DNA of 61,560 nt from Fidelibacterota bacterium (lineage in GTDB: Bacteria > Fidelibacterota > Marinisomatia > Marinisomatales > TCS55), in contig PBZW01000066.1 in NCBI GenBank assembly GCA_002730315.1, positions 1-61,560 on the forward strand, in the 5' to 3' direction. Both the position numbers and the translations under genes were made by a program. Below are positions 32,626-42,494 of this stretch, in pieces. The stretch's first letter is position 1; each line of letters starts with the position of its first letter. A model generated the notes under the pieces. The model was not told the origin of the DNA, did no database searches, and saw nothing but the letters and a program-made list of their open reading frames with translations.

Positions 32626-34056
32626 TTATCCTTTTTGATCAGTTAGGATCATATCCTTGTTATTTTGCATGTATTCTTTGGCAGCATCATGTTCATTATC
32701 TATTTCACCATTTAAGATCGCTTCCTCGATGGCACGTTTGATTTTCCCTACTTCTATACCTTCAGTAAGTCCAAAAGTTTCCATTATTTCATGCCCTCTT
32801 ACTGGTGACTGAAATGCACGCATTGCATCCCGTTCTTCCACGTTGGACATTTTGGCTTCAACAATCTCAAAATTCTTTAAATATTGTTGCACTCGTTTTG
32901 GATTTCGCGTGGTTATATCAGCCCGGCACAAGGTTATAAGGTCATCCAGGTCCTCCCCGGCTGCAGCCATCACACGGCGCACAGCGGAACCGGTCACATC
33001 TTCCTTAACCAAAGCAATTGGCCGTAAATGCAAGAGGGTGAGTTTTTTAAGATAATCCCGGAGCTCATTTGATAGTTTTAAATGTTTGGCAACCTTGTTC
33101 AGTATTCGTTCACCCACAGCATCGTGGCCGTGAAATGTATATCCCTTTTTCTTATCTATTCTCCGTGTATTGGGTTTTGCAATGTCATGGACCAAGGCAG
33201 CGAAGCGTAATTCCATTTTGTCCGAAAGTTGCGCCGCATTATCCACCACCTGCATGGTATGGTAAAATATATCCTTGTGATTCCATTCACTGGTTTGTTC
33301 CAGTCCGTACATGGCGTCAATCTCCGGGAAGACGTACTTCATTAAACCAGTCTTTTGCAGGATGTTTAATCCAATCGATGGTTTTTGGGTGATTAGTATC
33401 TTGATGAGTTCAGCCGTAATCCGCTCTTGTGATACAATACAAATTCGGTTCGCTTGTGTTTGAATGGCTTGCAGGCATTTTTCATCTATTTCAAAATCCA
33501 AGGCCGCGGCAAAATAAGCGGCCCGCATCATGCGCAGTGGATCTTCATTGAATGTTTCATCAGAATCCAAAGGTGTTTTCAACCTTTTTGCGTTCAGTTC
33601 TTTCATACCGCCATGAGGATCGTGTAATTCTCCAAAACGGTCCGGGTGGAGATCCACTGCCAGTGCATTGACTGTAAAATCACGGCGTACGAGATCACCT
33701 TGTAGATCTGTGTATATAACTTCTTTGGGTTTTCGGGAACCTTTATCGTATGTCTCGGTGCGGGCAGCGGCCACTTCTAATGGAATCGGTTTATAAGGTA
33801 TTTTTGCCGTAGAAAACGTTGGAAATGGAACAATTTTTTTTACCTTTAATTTTTTCGCCAATTCTTCAGCAAACTCCACACCATCACACATAACCATAAA
33901 ATCAATCTCTTTCAAGGGTCGTCCCAGGAAAAGATCACGTACGTATCCGCCCACGACGAATACGTCATGTTTCCTGTCGACTCCCAATTCACCCGCAATC
34001 TTTAGTACCTTGGAACCGACAGTATCTTCTGCAATTAAATGATGTATATTAGCCAT
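32626..34056 (-). CDS. cca: CCA-adding/poly(A) polymerase-type nucleotidyltransferase with HD domain
   Basis: The 476-residue protein has a class II nucleotidyltransferase head (VVGGYVRDLFLGRP, residues about 34-47), the RRDFTVNALA motif, a neck/body domain, and a C-terminal HD domain (HDIAKP, about 290). It adds or repairs the CCA end of tRNA, or tails RNA. The usual catalytic DXD after the GG motif reads E-I-D here, so the first Asp is Glu. The 5' end of the minus-strand operon lies here. Whether it is a CCA enzyme or a poly(A) polymerase cannot be decided from sequence alone. Confidence 0.88.
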   Translation of the reverse strand: MANIHHLIAEDTVGSKVLKIAGELGVDRKHDVFVVGGYVRDLFLGRPLKEIDFMVMCDGVEFAEELAKKLKVKKIVPFPTFSTAKIPYKPIPLEVAAARTETYDKGSRKPKEVIYTDLQGDLVRRDFTVNALAVDLHPDRFGELHDPHGGMKELNAKRLKTPLDSDETFNEDPLRMMRAAYFAAALDFEIDEKCLQAIQTQANRICIVSQERITAELIKILITQKPSIGLNILQKTGLMKYVFPEIDAMYGLEQTSEWNHKDIFYHTMQVVDNAAQLSDKMELRFAALVHDIAKPNTRRIDKKKGYTFHGHDAVGERILNKVAKHLKLSNELRDYLKKLTLLHLRPIALVKEDVTGSAVRRVMAAAGEDLDDLITLCRADITTRNPKRVQQYLKNFEIVEAKMSNVEERDAMRAFQSPVRGHEIMETFGLTEGIEVGKIKRAIEEAILNGEIDNEHDAAKEYMQNNKDMILTDQKG

Positions 34057-34149
34057 AAGAGCTCAGAAGTTACGGAAATTGGTCTAATCAATGCACAGCA
34101 TCATAATTTCATTTGTTCGAGAGAAAAACTTCCTCTATTTTCATGCGTC

Positions 34150-34980
34150 ATGGGCACTAGACAGATACTATTAACATTCCTTTTTTCCTGTTGTGTTTAC
34201 GGACAGTTTGGAGAAGTTAAGATCGTTTTTGACAACCGCCTGCTGAAAGTCCACGAACAGCAGAACATACTGCCATTAAAACAGGATATAATCCGCTATA
34301 TCAAATCAACACGCTGGGATGAAGATTACAGTGATCTGCAAATCCCTCTACACATTCAATTCATTTTCGAAGGAGCGGCCCAGAAAGGCGCCCAGGAAAC
34401 ATACCTTTGCCAAGTACTCTTTTCCACAGGAACCGATCAGCGCTATTTTGATAAATCCGTCCAATTCCCTTATGGCCAAGGCGGATTATTGTATTTTGAC
34501 CTGGTAAAGTTCGATCCGCTATCAAGTTTTCTGGCTTTTTATGTCAACCTTGTTTTAGCAGGGGAAATGGATACTTACGAACCAAATGGGGGCACACGAA
34601 TCTATGAATTATGCCGGGAGATCGCCTTGCGGGGTACAGCCAGTGAATATTCCCGGGGCTGGCCTGATAGATCGAAACTTGTTAATAATGTCAGCACCAA
34701 TTTCGGTTTACGTAAAACCAAGTTTTCGTATTATTACGCCATGGAACTATTTCAGGATGGGAATATGGATGAAGCTTTATTGGAATTCAGTAACATGATC
34801 AAAGGGCTTGATGAAGTCTATGACCGTTCACCCCGAGAGCACTATACCATGCTGTTTCTAAAAGCGCACACCAACGAATTGGCGAAAGTCCTGCAGTTAC
34901 TGGGACAAAAGAATATGCTCAAGGATATGATGGAACTGGACCCCGATAACCTCGAGATCTATAAGCAAGCGCTTTATTAA
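34150..34980 (+). CDS. DUF4835 family secreted protein
   Basis: The product is about 276 residues from the ATG at 34150, which begins a signal peptide (MGTRQILLTFLFSCCVYGQF). Upstream in-frame codons to 34039 would place a poor hydrophilic extension before it. The mature part matches DUF4835, a family found beside DNA-metabolism and cell-envelope genes in Bacteroidetes-related bacteria (for example FDNRLLKVHEQQNI, ELCREIALRGTASEYSRGW). Function unknown. It is divergent from the CCA gene and convergent with the glycosyltransferase, whose 3' end it overlaps by four bases. Confidence 0.75.
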   Translation: MGTRQILLTFLFSCCVYGQFGEVKIVFDNRLLKVHEQQNILPLKQDIIRYIKSTRWDEDYSDLQIPLHIQFIFEGAAQKGAQETYLCQVLFSTGTDQRYFDKSVQFPYGQGGLLYFDLVKFDPLSSFLAFYVNLVLAGEMDTYEPNGGTRIYELCREIALRGTASEYSRGWPDRSKLVNNVSTNFGLRKTKFSYYYAMELFQDGNMDEALLEFSNMIKGLDEVYDRSPREHYTMLFLKAHTNELAKVLQLLGQKNMLKDMMELDPDNLEIYKQALY

Positions 34981-35996
34981 AGGTCACTGTATTTTTTAAT
35001 ACCGCGGATATAGTGCGCAAATACAATGCTGCCGCGATAAAATTGATTTAATACTTCCCTGTCTTTCATAATTCGAATTTTTCTGACAGCTCTTCTTTTT
35101 TTGAAGATTACATGCGGATGAGTCAACAGCCAGAATAACGATTTAAATACAGCCCCAAAATGTTGCAGGTCCCATTTTGCTAAGGCATACGTAATCGCTA
35201 CAAATTCCAGTGCCAAGCGGATGGGAAAGAAATAGAGGGTCAGTGGCAGGTTATAATTCGTTAACAGCATGAAAAAAGAATTACGGTGGTTGAGATAATA
35301 TTTTTTAAATGAATGCATGGGCAAAGAAACTGCATTTTTATGATACACTACTGAAGTAGGTGCAAAAACAACCTTCTTCCCCATAAGTTGGAAACGCCAG
35401 CACAGGTCAATCTCTTCCTGGTGTGCAAAAAATGTTTCATCAAACCCGCCGGCTGTTTCAAAATCTTTTTTTCTAACCATGATGGCTGTTCCCGAGGCCC
35501 AGAAGATTTCAGCCGTTTTATCGTATTGACCATTATCTTCTTCTTGCTCCAAAAAGATCCGTCCCTTTGCAAAAGGAAAAGAGAACAAATCCATATGGCC
35601 TCCAGCTCCGCCAGCATAATCAAATTTTTTGCGTTCATAATAATTGCGAATCTTGGGCTGGACAGCAGCAATTTCTTCCTGTTCACTTACATGATCAGCC
35701 AACTTAACCATCCAGTCCTGCTCATGGATTGTATCATTGTTCAGGAATAATAACCAATCTCCCTTTGCTGAAGGCACTCCCCGGTTACAACCGCCTGCAT
35801 AGCCATAATTACTATCATTTTCAATTAAGGTGACCTCCGGATGGTTTTCCTTGATCCAAGCCTGGCTGCCATCGGTGGAAGCATTATCCACTACAATGAC
35901 CTCTTTGTTCTGATAGGTTGATTGTTTTAAGGAAGCAAGGCACTCCGACAGGATTTCGATACCATTCCAGTGGGGGATGATGATTGAAATGAACAT
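34977..35996 (-). CDS. Family 2 glycosyltransferase
   Basis: The 339-residue GT-A enzyme has IIPHWNGIEILSECLASL, VVDNASTDGS, the metal-binding LFLNND and the GGFDETFFAHQEEIDLCWR acceptor-side motif typical of rhamnosyl-type GT2 enzymes. The C-terminal 90 residues contain hydrophobic stretches that may associate with the membrane. It probably builds cell-surface polysaccharide. The sugar donor cannot be told. It lies downstream of the DUF2723 gene after a 75-base gap with short repeats. Confidence 0.88.
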   Translation of the reverse strand: MFISIIIPHWNGIEILSECLASLKQSTYQNKEVIVVDNASTDGSQAWIKENHPEVTLIENDSNYGYAGGCNRGVPSAKGDWLLFLNNDTIHEQDWMVKLADHVSEQEEIAAVQPKIRNYYERKKFDYAGGAGGHMDLFSFPFAKGRIFLEQEEDNGQYDKTAEIFWASGTAIMVRKKDFETAGGFDETFFAHQEEIDLCWRFQLMGKKVVFAPTSVVYHKNAVSLPMHSFKKYYLNHRNSFFMLLTNYNLPLTLYFFPIRLALEFVAITYALAKWDLQHFGAVFKSLFWLLTHPHVIFKKRRAVRKIRIMKDREVLNQFYRGSIVFAHYIRGIKKYSDL

Positions 35997-36071
35997 TTTA
36001 GATGGTTAGTTTATATTTGAAGCTGATTAGTAGTGAGTTGTTCCACCATTCACCATTTACCACTACAGCAG

Positions 36072-39041
36072 CTACCCTGCACCACTCTCCATTTCCTTTA
36101 ACAGCTTTTGTGCTTCTTTGTCTTTAGGATTCCGTTCCAGCCAAGATGTTAAGAGATCCATGGCTTCATCTTCCATATCAAGCTTACGGTAATTGATGAT
36201 CAAATGGCTGACAATATCAGGATAATTTTTACGATACTGATTCCATACTTTTGTATCTACATTTTTTCTGTCTCGTCCACCCGCCAATATCTTAGCCTCT
36301 ATGGAATTGTAGCCATTGTAAAGATTTTCCAAGATTGTCAGGCTTGTGTCAAAGTCTTCCAATTCCATGTATGATTGGGCGTATTCTACACGATGGCGAA
36401 CAGTATTGTCATTGCGTTCCATGAGCTCATCCAGCACTGAACTGAATTTCTCTTTATTTCCAACACCGTAATAGAGTCTGCCAACTTGATAATGCAGGTC
36501 CCTGTTATCCATGTGGATTGTATGTTCTGGTAAGTTCTCTGACATTTCATCCAATACTTCTTCTACCTTGGCTTTCTTTATGGCAGTTGATTCTTCATTA
36601 TCAGAAGCCTGAGACTTTTGAAATTCCATAAAATGATGTACGGCTAACTGCATGTAGGCACTTCGGTAGTTTTGCAGCAAACGGATAACCTGGCTATTAT
36701 AATGCACATCTTCATTACCAAGATTGCGAAATAAGTACTTTTCATGAGGGCTCCGGAACCACATTGTTCCTTCCTGGTCTTCCCATTCTTTGCCAACAAG
36801 GCCCTTTTGCCAAGTATCTGATCCTAAATCTGTCATTAAGTGCAGTTCCATACGATCGGCATTGACCCCTCTTGTTTTATAGGGTCGCAAGCGGTAAGCC
36901 AGCCCTTCCATTTCCAAATATTCTTCCAGGCCAATACGATTTCCAGGGGAAACAGTCACGGCAAAATAGATGGGGGATTTCCAATTGGCATCATTAATGA
37001 TCTGCATGATCATCATGTCCTGAACTTTAAGGGCCTGTTTGGCAAATGTCGGTTTGACAGTCCATGTGATCTGATTTTCACTTTTGACCGGAAATGTTAC
37101 TTCCCGTGTTTTCCAACGGGTTAAACCGGCTGTAATATTACGAATATCATCATCATCAACTTTTATAAAGCGCCGGCCAATATTTTCAATACCCTCCCGC
37201 TCTTCGATAAGTTTGTTATATTCCGCATCCGTAGGTCGTAAATCACGCAGTTGCTTAATGTACCAAGGTGTATTCAACAAACTCAAATTGGCGACAGTTA
37301 CATCTTTTCTAATACCCTCAACTTCTTGAAGGTACCATAACGGAAAGGTGTCGTTATCACCATTGGTGAATAGAATGCCGTTTGGTTCACATGATTGCAG
37401 TAAATTATAGCTATAGTCCCATGCTACAAAATTACCAGAACGATCGTGTTGGCTGTAATTTGCTTTCAGCATGACGCCGGGAATAAAAATGACCTGTAAA
37501 ACCAGTGCAGTAATAATAGCATTTCGGGATACAGCAGGTTTCTTTATATATTGAGTAATCCATTCTCCGATTGCGGCTGACCCCACACCTATCCAAATAG
37601 CAAAAGCCATAAAACTGCCGACATAGGAATAATCACGTTCCCTTGGTTGCGGGTTATCCTGATTCAAATACAAAATCAGCAGCCAGCCAATTACAAAAAA
37701 TAAAGTAAAAACCGTAAAGCCAATATTCCAGTCTTTGCGGAAATGATGCACCATACCAATCAAGCCTAAAATCAATCCCAGGGGTAGACCAAATTGCAAC
37801 CAATAAACGCCATCTTCGCGAAAATTGGCTCCCATGGCTGTGGTATAATCACCTGATGAAGGACCGCGACCGGCAAATTGCCACAGGAAATAGCGGTTAT
37901 ACATTTTCCTGATCTGGTAATTCCAAAAGAAATCCCACTGTTTTGAACCATTGTAAAACATATATTTCCTGTTCTGGCTGGAAGAATATTTATTTCTTCC
38001 GGCCGCAGGTCGGCCGACGATTTCATGTTTGGCTGACAACCCTTTATAGCGTCTTGGAAATTGGCCTATTTCGCCATATTGCTCCCGTTCCAAATATGAA
38101 ATGGCTGCAGGAATATTTTCCGGATTATTCTCATCGATGGCAGGGTCTTGTCCTGAGCGAATAAAAATCAGCGCATAGCTGGAATAACCTACCAGAATCA
38201 GGACCATAGACGTCAGCGCCAGTGACAGAAGTTGATGTTTCTTAAGAATAGACCAGATCGTTACGCCAACGACCAATAAAACAAGAACGATTACACCGGG
38301 TAATCCTAAAGTTGAGCCGGCCAGGTGCGGCAAGCCTTTAATAATGCCGTTATGAATAATAAGGAATGTGAAGAATGTAATAGCGGTAGTAATAAAAAAT
38401 GTCTTCCATTCAAATTCCATTTTCCGAAAATAGATAATGAGAGCAATGAAAGGTAATGTCAATAAATTCAGTATATGCACACCAATTGCCAAACCGAACA
38501 TGTAGGCAATGATCAGGATATAACGCTCGCTTCCCTGTTCATCTGCCCGATCGGACCAGTGCAAAATCAGCCAGACTACAATAGCGGTGAAAAAAGTACT
38601 TATGGCATATACTTCCGCTTCCACGGCGTTGAACCAATGGCTGTCAGTAAAAGCAAAGGTCATGGTTCCTACAAATGCAGCGCCAAAGGCAATAATGGCA
38701 TCTTGGCGTGTACGAATTTCTCCACGGAAATGGGCGATCACTTTAACAATAATAAGATAAAGCAGCATCACCGCCACGGCGCTGGTAATAGGCGACATAA
38801 GGTTTACCCTATAAGCAATATCTGTATTAAGCGGCAGCATGGAAAAGATTCGCCCTAGTATTAAATAAAGAGGGCTTCCCGGTGGGTGAGGAACACCCAA
38901 TATATACGAAGTGGCAATGAATTCACCGCAGTCCCAATAAGGTACTGTGGGAGACATAGTACTCAAATAAACGATAAATGAAACTACCAGCGTAATAGCG
39001 GCAAGAATTCTATTCAAAAACAAATTGTCGTGGGAGATCAC
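36072..39041 (-). CDS. DUF2723 membrane protein with TPR tail (PMT/GT-C-like)
   Basis: The 989-residue protein has an N-terminal multi-pass membrane domain with about twelve helices (residues 10-510) carrying the DUF2723 hallmark SPTVPYWDCGEFIATSYILG and HPPGSPLYLILGR. DUF2723 proteins are GT-C-fold relatives of protein O-mannosyltransferases. A soluble region with NGDNDTFPLWYLQEVEGIR and a C-terminal TPR-like part (about 880-985) follow. A glycosyl-transfer role at the envelope is inferred from the fold. It overlaps the DUF1844 gene by four bases. Confidence 0.85.
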   Translation of the reverse strand: MISHDNLFLNRILAAITLVVSFIVYLSTMSPTVPYWDCGEFIATSYILGVPHPPGSPLYLILGRIFSMLPLNTDIAYRVNLMSPITSAVAVMLLYLIIVKVIAHFRGEIRTRQDAIIAFGAAFVGTMTFAFTDSHWFNAVEAEVYAISTFFTAIVVWLILHWSDRADEQGSERYILIIAYMFGLAIGVHILNLLTLPFIALIIYFRKMEFEWKTFFITTAITFFTFLIIHNGIIKGLPHLAGSTLGLPGVIVLVLLVVGVTIWSILKKHQLLSLALTSMVLILVGYSSYALIFIRSGQDPAIDENNPENIPAAISYLEREQYGEIGQFPRRYKGLSAKHEIVGRPAAGRNKYSSSQNRKYMFYNGSKQWDFFWNYQIRKMYNRYFLWQFAGRGPSSGDYTTAMGANFREDGVYWLQFGLPLGLILGLIGMVHHFRKDWNIGFTVFTLFFVIGWLLILYLNQDNPQPRERDYSYVGSFMAFAIWIGVGSAAIGEWITQYIKKPAVSRNAIITALVLQVIFIPGVMLKANYSQHDRSGNFVAWDYSYNLLQSCEPNGILFTNGDNDTFPLWYLQEVEGIRKDVTVANLSLLNTPWYIKQLRDLRPTDAEYNKLIEEREGIENIGRRFIKVDDDDIRNITAGLTRWKTREVTFPVKSENQITWTVKPTFAKQALKVQDMMIMQIINDANWKSPIYFAVTVSPGNRIGLEEYLEMEGLAYRLRPYKTRGVNADRMELHLMTDLGSDTWQKGLVGKEWEDQEGTMWFRSPHEKYLFRNLGNEDVHYNSQVIRLLQNYRSAYMQLAVHHFMEFQKSQASDNEESTAIKKAKVEEVLDEMSENLPEHTIHMDNRDLHYQVGRLYYGVGNKEKFSSVLDELMERNDNTVRHRVEYAQSYMELEDFDTSLTILENLYNGYNSIEAKILAGGRDRKNVDTKVWNQYRKNYPDIVSHLIINYRKLDMEDEAMDLLTSWLERNPKDKEAQKLLKEMESGAG

Positions 39042-39445
39042 TTATCTTCCTCATTTTTTTCATCATTCATTGTAGTTCCATCAGTTTCTGGTTTATCCGT
39101 CTTTTCTGTATCATCAGTATCTTCCCCCTTTTTCATCTTACCTTGCCCATCTTCCATACTTTCTCCATTTTTAGTCTTTTTATTTTTTTCTTCCACAAAG
39201 TTCATTTTTAGTTCACGCACAAGGTGCTCAAGGTATTGATCCTCGTTATCTGTCAGGTTTCCTTTCATGCGTTTATAAAGCATATCGAGCATGTCGATCT
39301 GTACCGATGCCTGGTCCAAGTTCCGTTCCAGTTCATCATTTACCGGATTCTTTATTTTACCTAAAAAAACCCAAGCGCTGTGAACCAGCGATGAAATGAG
39401 CTGGTCAAAGAGTTGCTGTTCTGTATATTTTTTATCTGTAGACAT
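39038..39445 (-). CDS. DUF1844 domain protein
   Basis: The 135-residue protein carries the DUF1844 core (QLFDQLISSLVHSAWVFLGK, IDMLDMLYKRMKGNLTDNED; residues 8-85) and then a strongly charged, Lys/Asp/Glu-rich tail that looks disordered. Family members are small helical proteins of unknown function. The four-base overlap with the DUF2723 gene suggests coupled translation. Confidence 0.8.
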   Translation of the reverse strand: MSTDKKYTEQQLFDQLISSLVHSAWVFLGKIKNPVNDELERNLDQASVQIDMLDMLYKRMKGNLTDNEDQYLEHLVRELKMNFVEEKNKKTKNGESMEDGQGKMKKGEDTDDTEKTDKPETDGTTMNDEKNEEDK

Positions 39446-39531
39446 AATTTGATTTACCTAACGTAATAAATGTGTTGATGTTTCAGTCTAAAAAAGCCAG
39501 CGAATTTATACTGAATGTTGCAAAAGATGAA

Positions 39532-40413
39532 TCATTCATTCACTTTCATTATATAGATCAACGAACTGCATTTTTCTTTTTGAAATACAGAAATGAACCA
39601 TGAAGCCAATCCATTCACTATCCCGGAAAAATGCGACGATCCTTTATGCTTGGCACTCAAAATGGAAACATAAAACGGATCAAAATTAATTCGATGACAA
39701 CCTTGTACACTAAATCCATTTTGTGTCATGATCTTTGAGATGGATGGTGGAGTAAAATGATACAAATGTCTTGGTGTATCATAGGCTGCCCAGTCTGCAC
39801 CATATTTATGGGCATCAGGAGAATCATAATTTGGCAATGCCACCACCAATATTCCATTTTCATTTAACTGTTGTTTGAACTTTTGTAAATATTCCAAAGG
39901 ATCATGAACATGCTCCAGACTGTGCCAGCAGGTGACCACATCATATTTTTCATCTGAATTCAACCAATCATCGGGAGAAATCACTTCTATGTCAAATTGC
40001 TGTTTTACTATTTCTCGAGCTTTAGATGAAACATCCACCCCTTTCACTCTCCAACCATCAATTTTCATTTTATCAAGAAAATGACCGGCTCCACAGCCAA
40101 TATCTAAAATAGTCCCTGATCTTTTTCTGGATGACCTTTCAATGATCTTTCCTTTTCTGCCTAACATATAAGCACGGACCATATTATAAATGAAATCGAA
40201 CAGTCCTTTTGTTTCCTCCGCGTGGGAGATATACTCCTCCGATTCATAATAACTGCCAATGTTGTCTTTGTTAGGAAATGGGCTGGTCAGGCGTAATCCA
40301 CAGTCTGAACATTCTACAATATCAAATGATTCACCGCTCACTAAAAAATCTTTCGTGGTGAACACGATCGTTAGTTCATTTTTGCAGAGAGGACAATGGG
40401 TTTGATCAATCAT
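39532..40413 (-). CDS. SAM-dependent methyltransferase with N-terminal zinc ribbon
   Basis: The 293-residue protein has a CPLC...CSDC zinc ribbon (residues 7-39) followed by a class I Rossmann methyltransferase fold with ILDIGCGAGHFL (SAM-binding, about residues 97-108), a WHSLEHVHDPLEYL motif typical of methyltransferase domain 23 and a GFSVQGCHRI C-terminal strand. The zinc-ribbon type is common in sugar and lipid-linked-glycan C-methyltransferases. Substrate unknown. It overlaps recG by one base. Confidence 0.85.
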   Translation of the reverse strand: MIDQTHCPLCKNELTIVFTTKDFLVSGESFDIVECSDCGLRLTSPFPNKDNIGSYYESEEYISHAEETKGLFDFIYNMVRAYMLGRKGKIIERSSRKRSGTILDIGCGAGHFLDKMKIDGWRVKGVDVSSKAREIVKQQFDIEVISPDDWLNSDEKYDVVTCWHSLEHVHDPLEYLQKFKQQLNENGILVVALPNYDSPDAHKYGADWAAYDTPRHLYHFTPPSISKIMTQNGFSVQGCHRINFDPFYVSILSAKHKGSSHFSGIVNGLASWFISVFQKEKCSSLIYIMKVNE

Positions 40414-42488
40414 TAACTAATAGCAGCCGTTTCTAAATATTGTGCATAGTCCTTTAACATCCGATTTTTCATTAGCGGATGATCGTTCAATGCAGGATCA
40501 TTTTCAACGATGTTTTGTGCAGCTTTTCGAGCCAGCCTAATCAATGGTCCATCTGTAACCATATCCGCAATTTTATGTTTAAAAAAGCCACTCTGTTCAG
40601 TACTGAAGAATTTTCCCGGGCCACGCATTTTCAAATCCTCATCAGCGATAACAAACCCATCATTTGTTTCTTCCATAATGGCCAATCGCTTTCTCGACGT
40701 TTCCCTAATGTTCCGCTCAACCAATATACAATAACTCTTGACGCTTCCTCTTCCCACTCTTCCCCGAAGTTGATGGAGCTGTGTCAGGCCGAAGCGCTCG
40801 GCGTGTTCGATGAGCATCACCGAGGCGTTGGGAATGTCGATCCCCACTTCGATCACTGTTGTTGAAACAAGAATATTGATCTCATTTTTTGCATATGAAT
40901 CCATAATAGCATCTTTTTCATCTTTTTTCATGCGACCATGGATCAAACCAACGTTGATACCTTTGAATATCTTCTTTAATTCCTCAAACCCTTCTGTTGC
41001 AGCAGCCAGGTCTGACTTCTCTGTTTCTTCCACCAGTGGATAGACCACCATACATTGCCTTCCTGCTTCTACTTCTTCACGAATGAATTTATACACATTC
41101 TGTAACCGTTCTTCATTCACCACTTTTGTAATGACCGGTTTCCTGTCTTTTGGCATTTCATCAATGATAGACAGGTCCATGTCCCCGTGATAGGTAATGG
41201 CCATGGTCCGGGGTATGGGTGTGGCGGTCATTGCCAAAAGGTGTGGGTTTAATCCTTTTTGGGTCAGGACACCTCTTTGAGCCACACCAAAACGATGCTG
41301 TTCATCTACGATCACAAGACCCAATTCCTTGAACTCGACATCTTTCTGGATCAATGCGTGGGTCCCCACAACCACATCAATCTTCCCATCTTTAACAGCT
41401 TCTAAAGTCTGTTTTCGTTCTGATGCTTTTTGCTTGCCTACCAATAATGCACAACTGATATGGACCTTTTCCAAGTGTTTTTTGAATGTTTCAAAATGCT
41501 GGTGTGCCAATATTTCTGTAGGCGCCATGATGGCCACCTGGACACTATTGGAAACAGCCGACACTGTAGACAAAATCGATACGATGGTCTTTCCCGACCC
41601 CACATCGCCCTGAAGAAGTCTATTCATGGGAATGTTCCTTGAAATATCACTGTGGATCTCATCCACCACTCTTTTCTGGGCGGATGTCAGTTCATATCCA
41701 AGACCATCCCGGATCGTTTGTTCATAAGGGCCCATCTTTGAAAGGGGTTTTGTTCCGACTGCTTCATAAGACTTTTTACGCAGCATCATTAGTAGCTGCA
41801 GAAAAAAATGTTCATCAAATTTTAAGCGATTTATGGCCTTTTTCAGTTCATCGATGGAATCAGGAAAATGGATATGCTTGAGCGCAGTATGAAGGGGGAT
41901 CAATTTATTCTCATGGATCATTTCTGCATTTAAATGGTCATCTATTACACTAAATGAATCTTCGATACTTTTGATCATTCTGCGAAAACTGCGGTGATCC
42001 ACTTTTGCTTTCTTCAGTTCTGCAGATAAGGGGTATAATGGAATAATGGCGCCAGTATTGATGGGATCTGCGTCTGTATCCAGTTTATCATAATCAGGAT
42101 GAACGATCTGGAAGCCATTATAAAATTCCACTTTACCATGGACAGCTAAACGATCACCTTTTTGAATGGAATTCTTGATGTATTTTACACCATTGAACCA
42201 AACCAATGTGATCAATCCCGTTCCATCTGATAGGACCGCTTGAAATATTTTTCGTTTTCGTGCCTGACGCTCACCACACACCTCAATGGTTCCCACCAAC
42301 GTGGTTACGTCATTTTTTTTAATATTTCGGATCGAACTGACCGAGGTGCGGTCCAGGTATCGGCGTGGATAGTAATGGAGCAGATCATGAACCGTGGACA
42401 CGCCGACAGATTGCAGCACCTCGGCCCGTTTGGGACCGACTCCTTGGATATATTGAACCGGGGAGTTTAGATCAATTTGAGTTGACAC
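40413..42488 (-). CDS. recG: ATP-dependent DNA helicase RecG
   Basis: The 691-residue protein has an N-terminal wedge/OB domain (PRRYLDRTSVSSI, about 40-150), helicase motifs Walker A LQGDVGSGKT, DEQH, TATPIPRT and the C-terminal VIEVGIDIPNAS and QLRGRVGRG. It remodels stalled replication forks and Holliday junctions. The length and all motifs are normal for RecG. Confidence 0.97.
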   Translation of the reverse strand: MSTQIDLNSPVQYIQGVGPKRAEVLQSVGVSTVHDLLHYYPRRYLDRTSVSSIRNIKKNDVTTLVGTIEVCGERQARKRKIFQAVLSDGTGLITLVWFNGVKYIKNSIQKGDRLAVHGKVEFYNGFQIVHPDYDKLDTDADPINTGAIIPLYPLSAELKKAKVDHRSFRRMIKSIEDSFSVIDDHLNAEMIHENKLIPLHTALKHIHFPDSIDELKKAINRLKFDEHFFLQLLMMLRKKSYEAVGTKPLSKMGPYEQTIRDGLGYELTSAQKRVVDEIHSDISRNIPMNRLLQGDVGSGKTIVSILSTVSAVSNSVQVAIMAPTEILAHQHFETFKKHLEKVHISCALLVGKQKASERKQTLEAVKDGKIDVVVGTHALIQKDVEFKELGLVIVDEQHRFGVAQRGVLTQKGLNPHLLAMTATPIPRTMAITYHGDMDLSIIDEMPKDRKPVITKVVNEERLQNVYKFIREEVEAGRQCMVVYPLVEETEKSDLAAATEGFEELKKIFKGINVGLIHGRMKKDEKDAIMDSYAKNEINILVSTTVIEVGIDIPNASVMLIEHAERFGLTQLHQLRGRVGRGSVKSYCILVERNIRETSRKRLAIMEETNDGFVIADEDLKMRGPGKFFSTEQSGFFKHKIADMVTDGPLIRLARKAAQNIVENDPALNDHPLMKNRMLKDYAQYLETAAIS

Positions 42489-42494
42489 AAGGGA

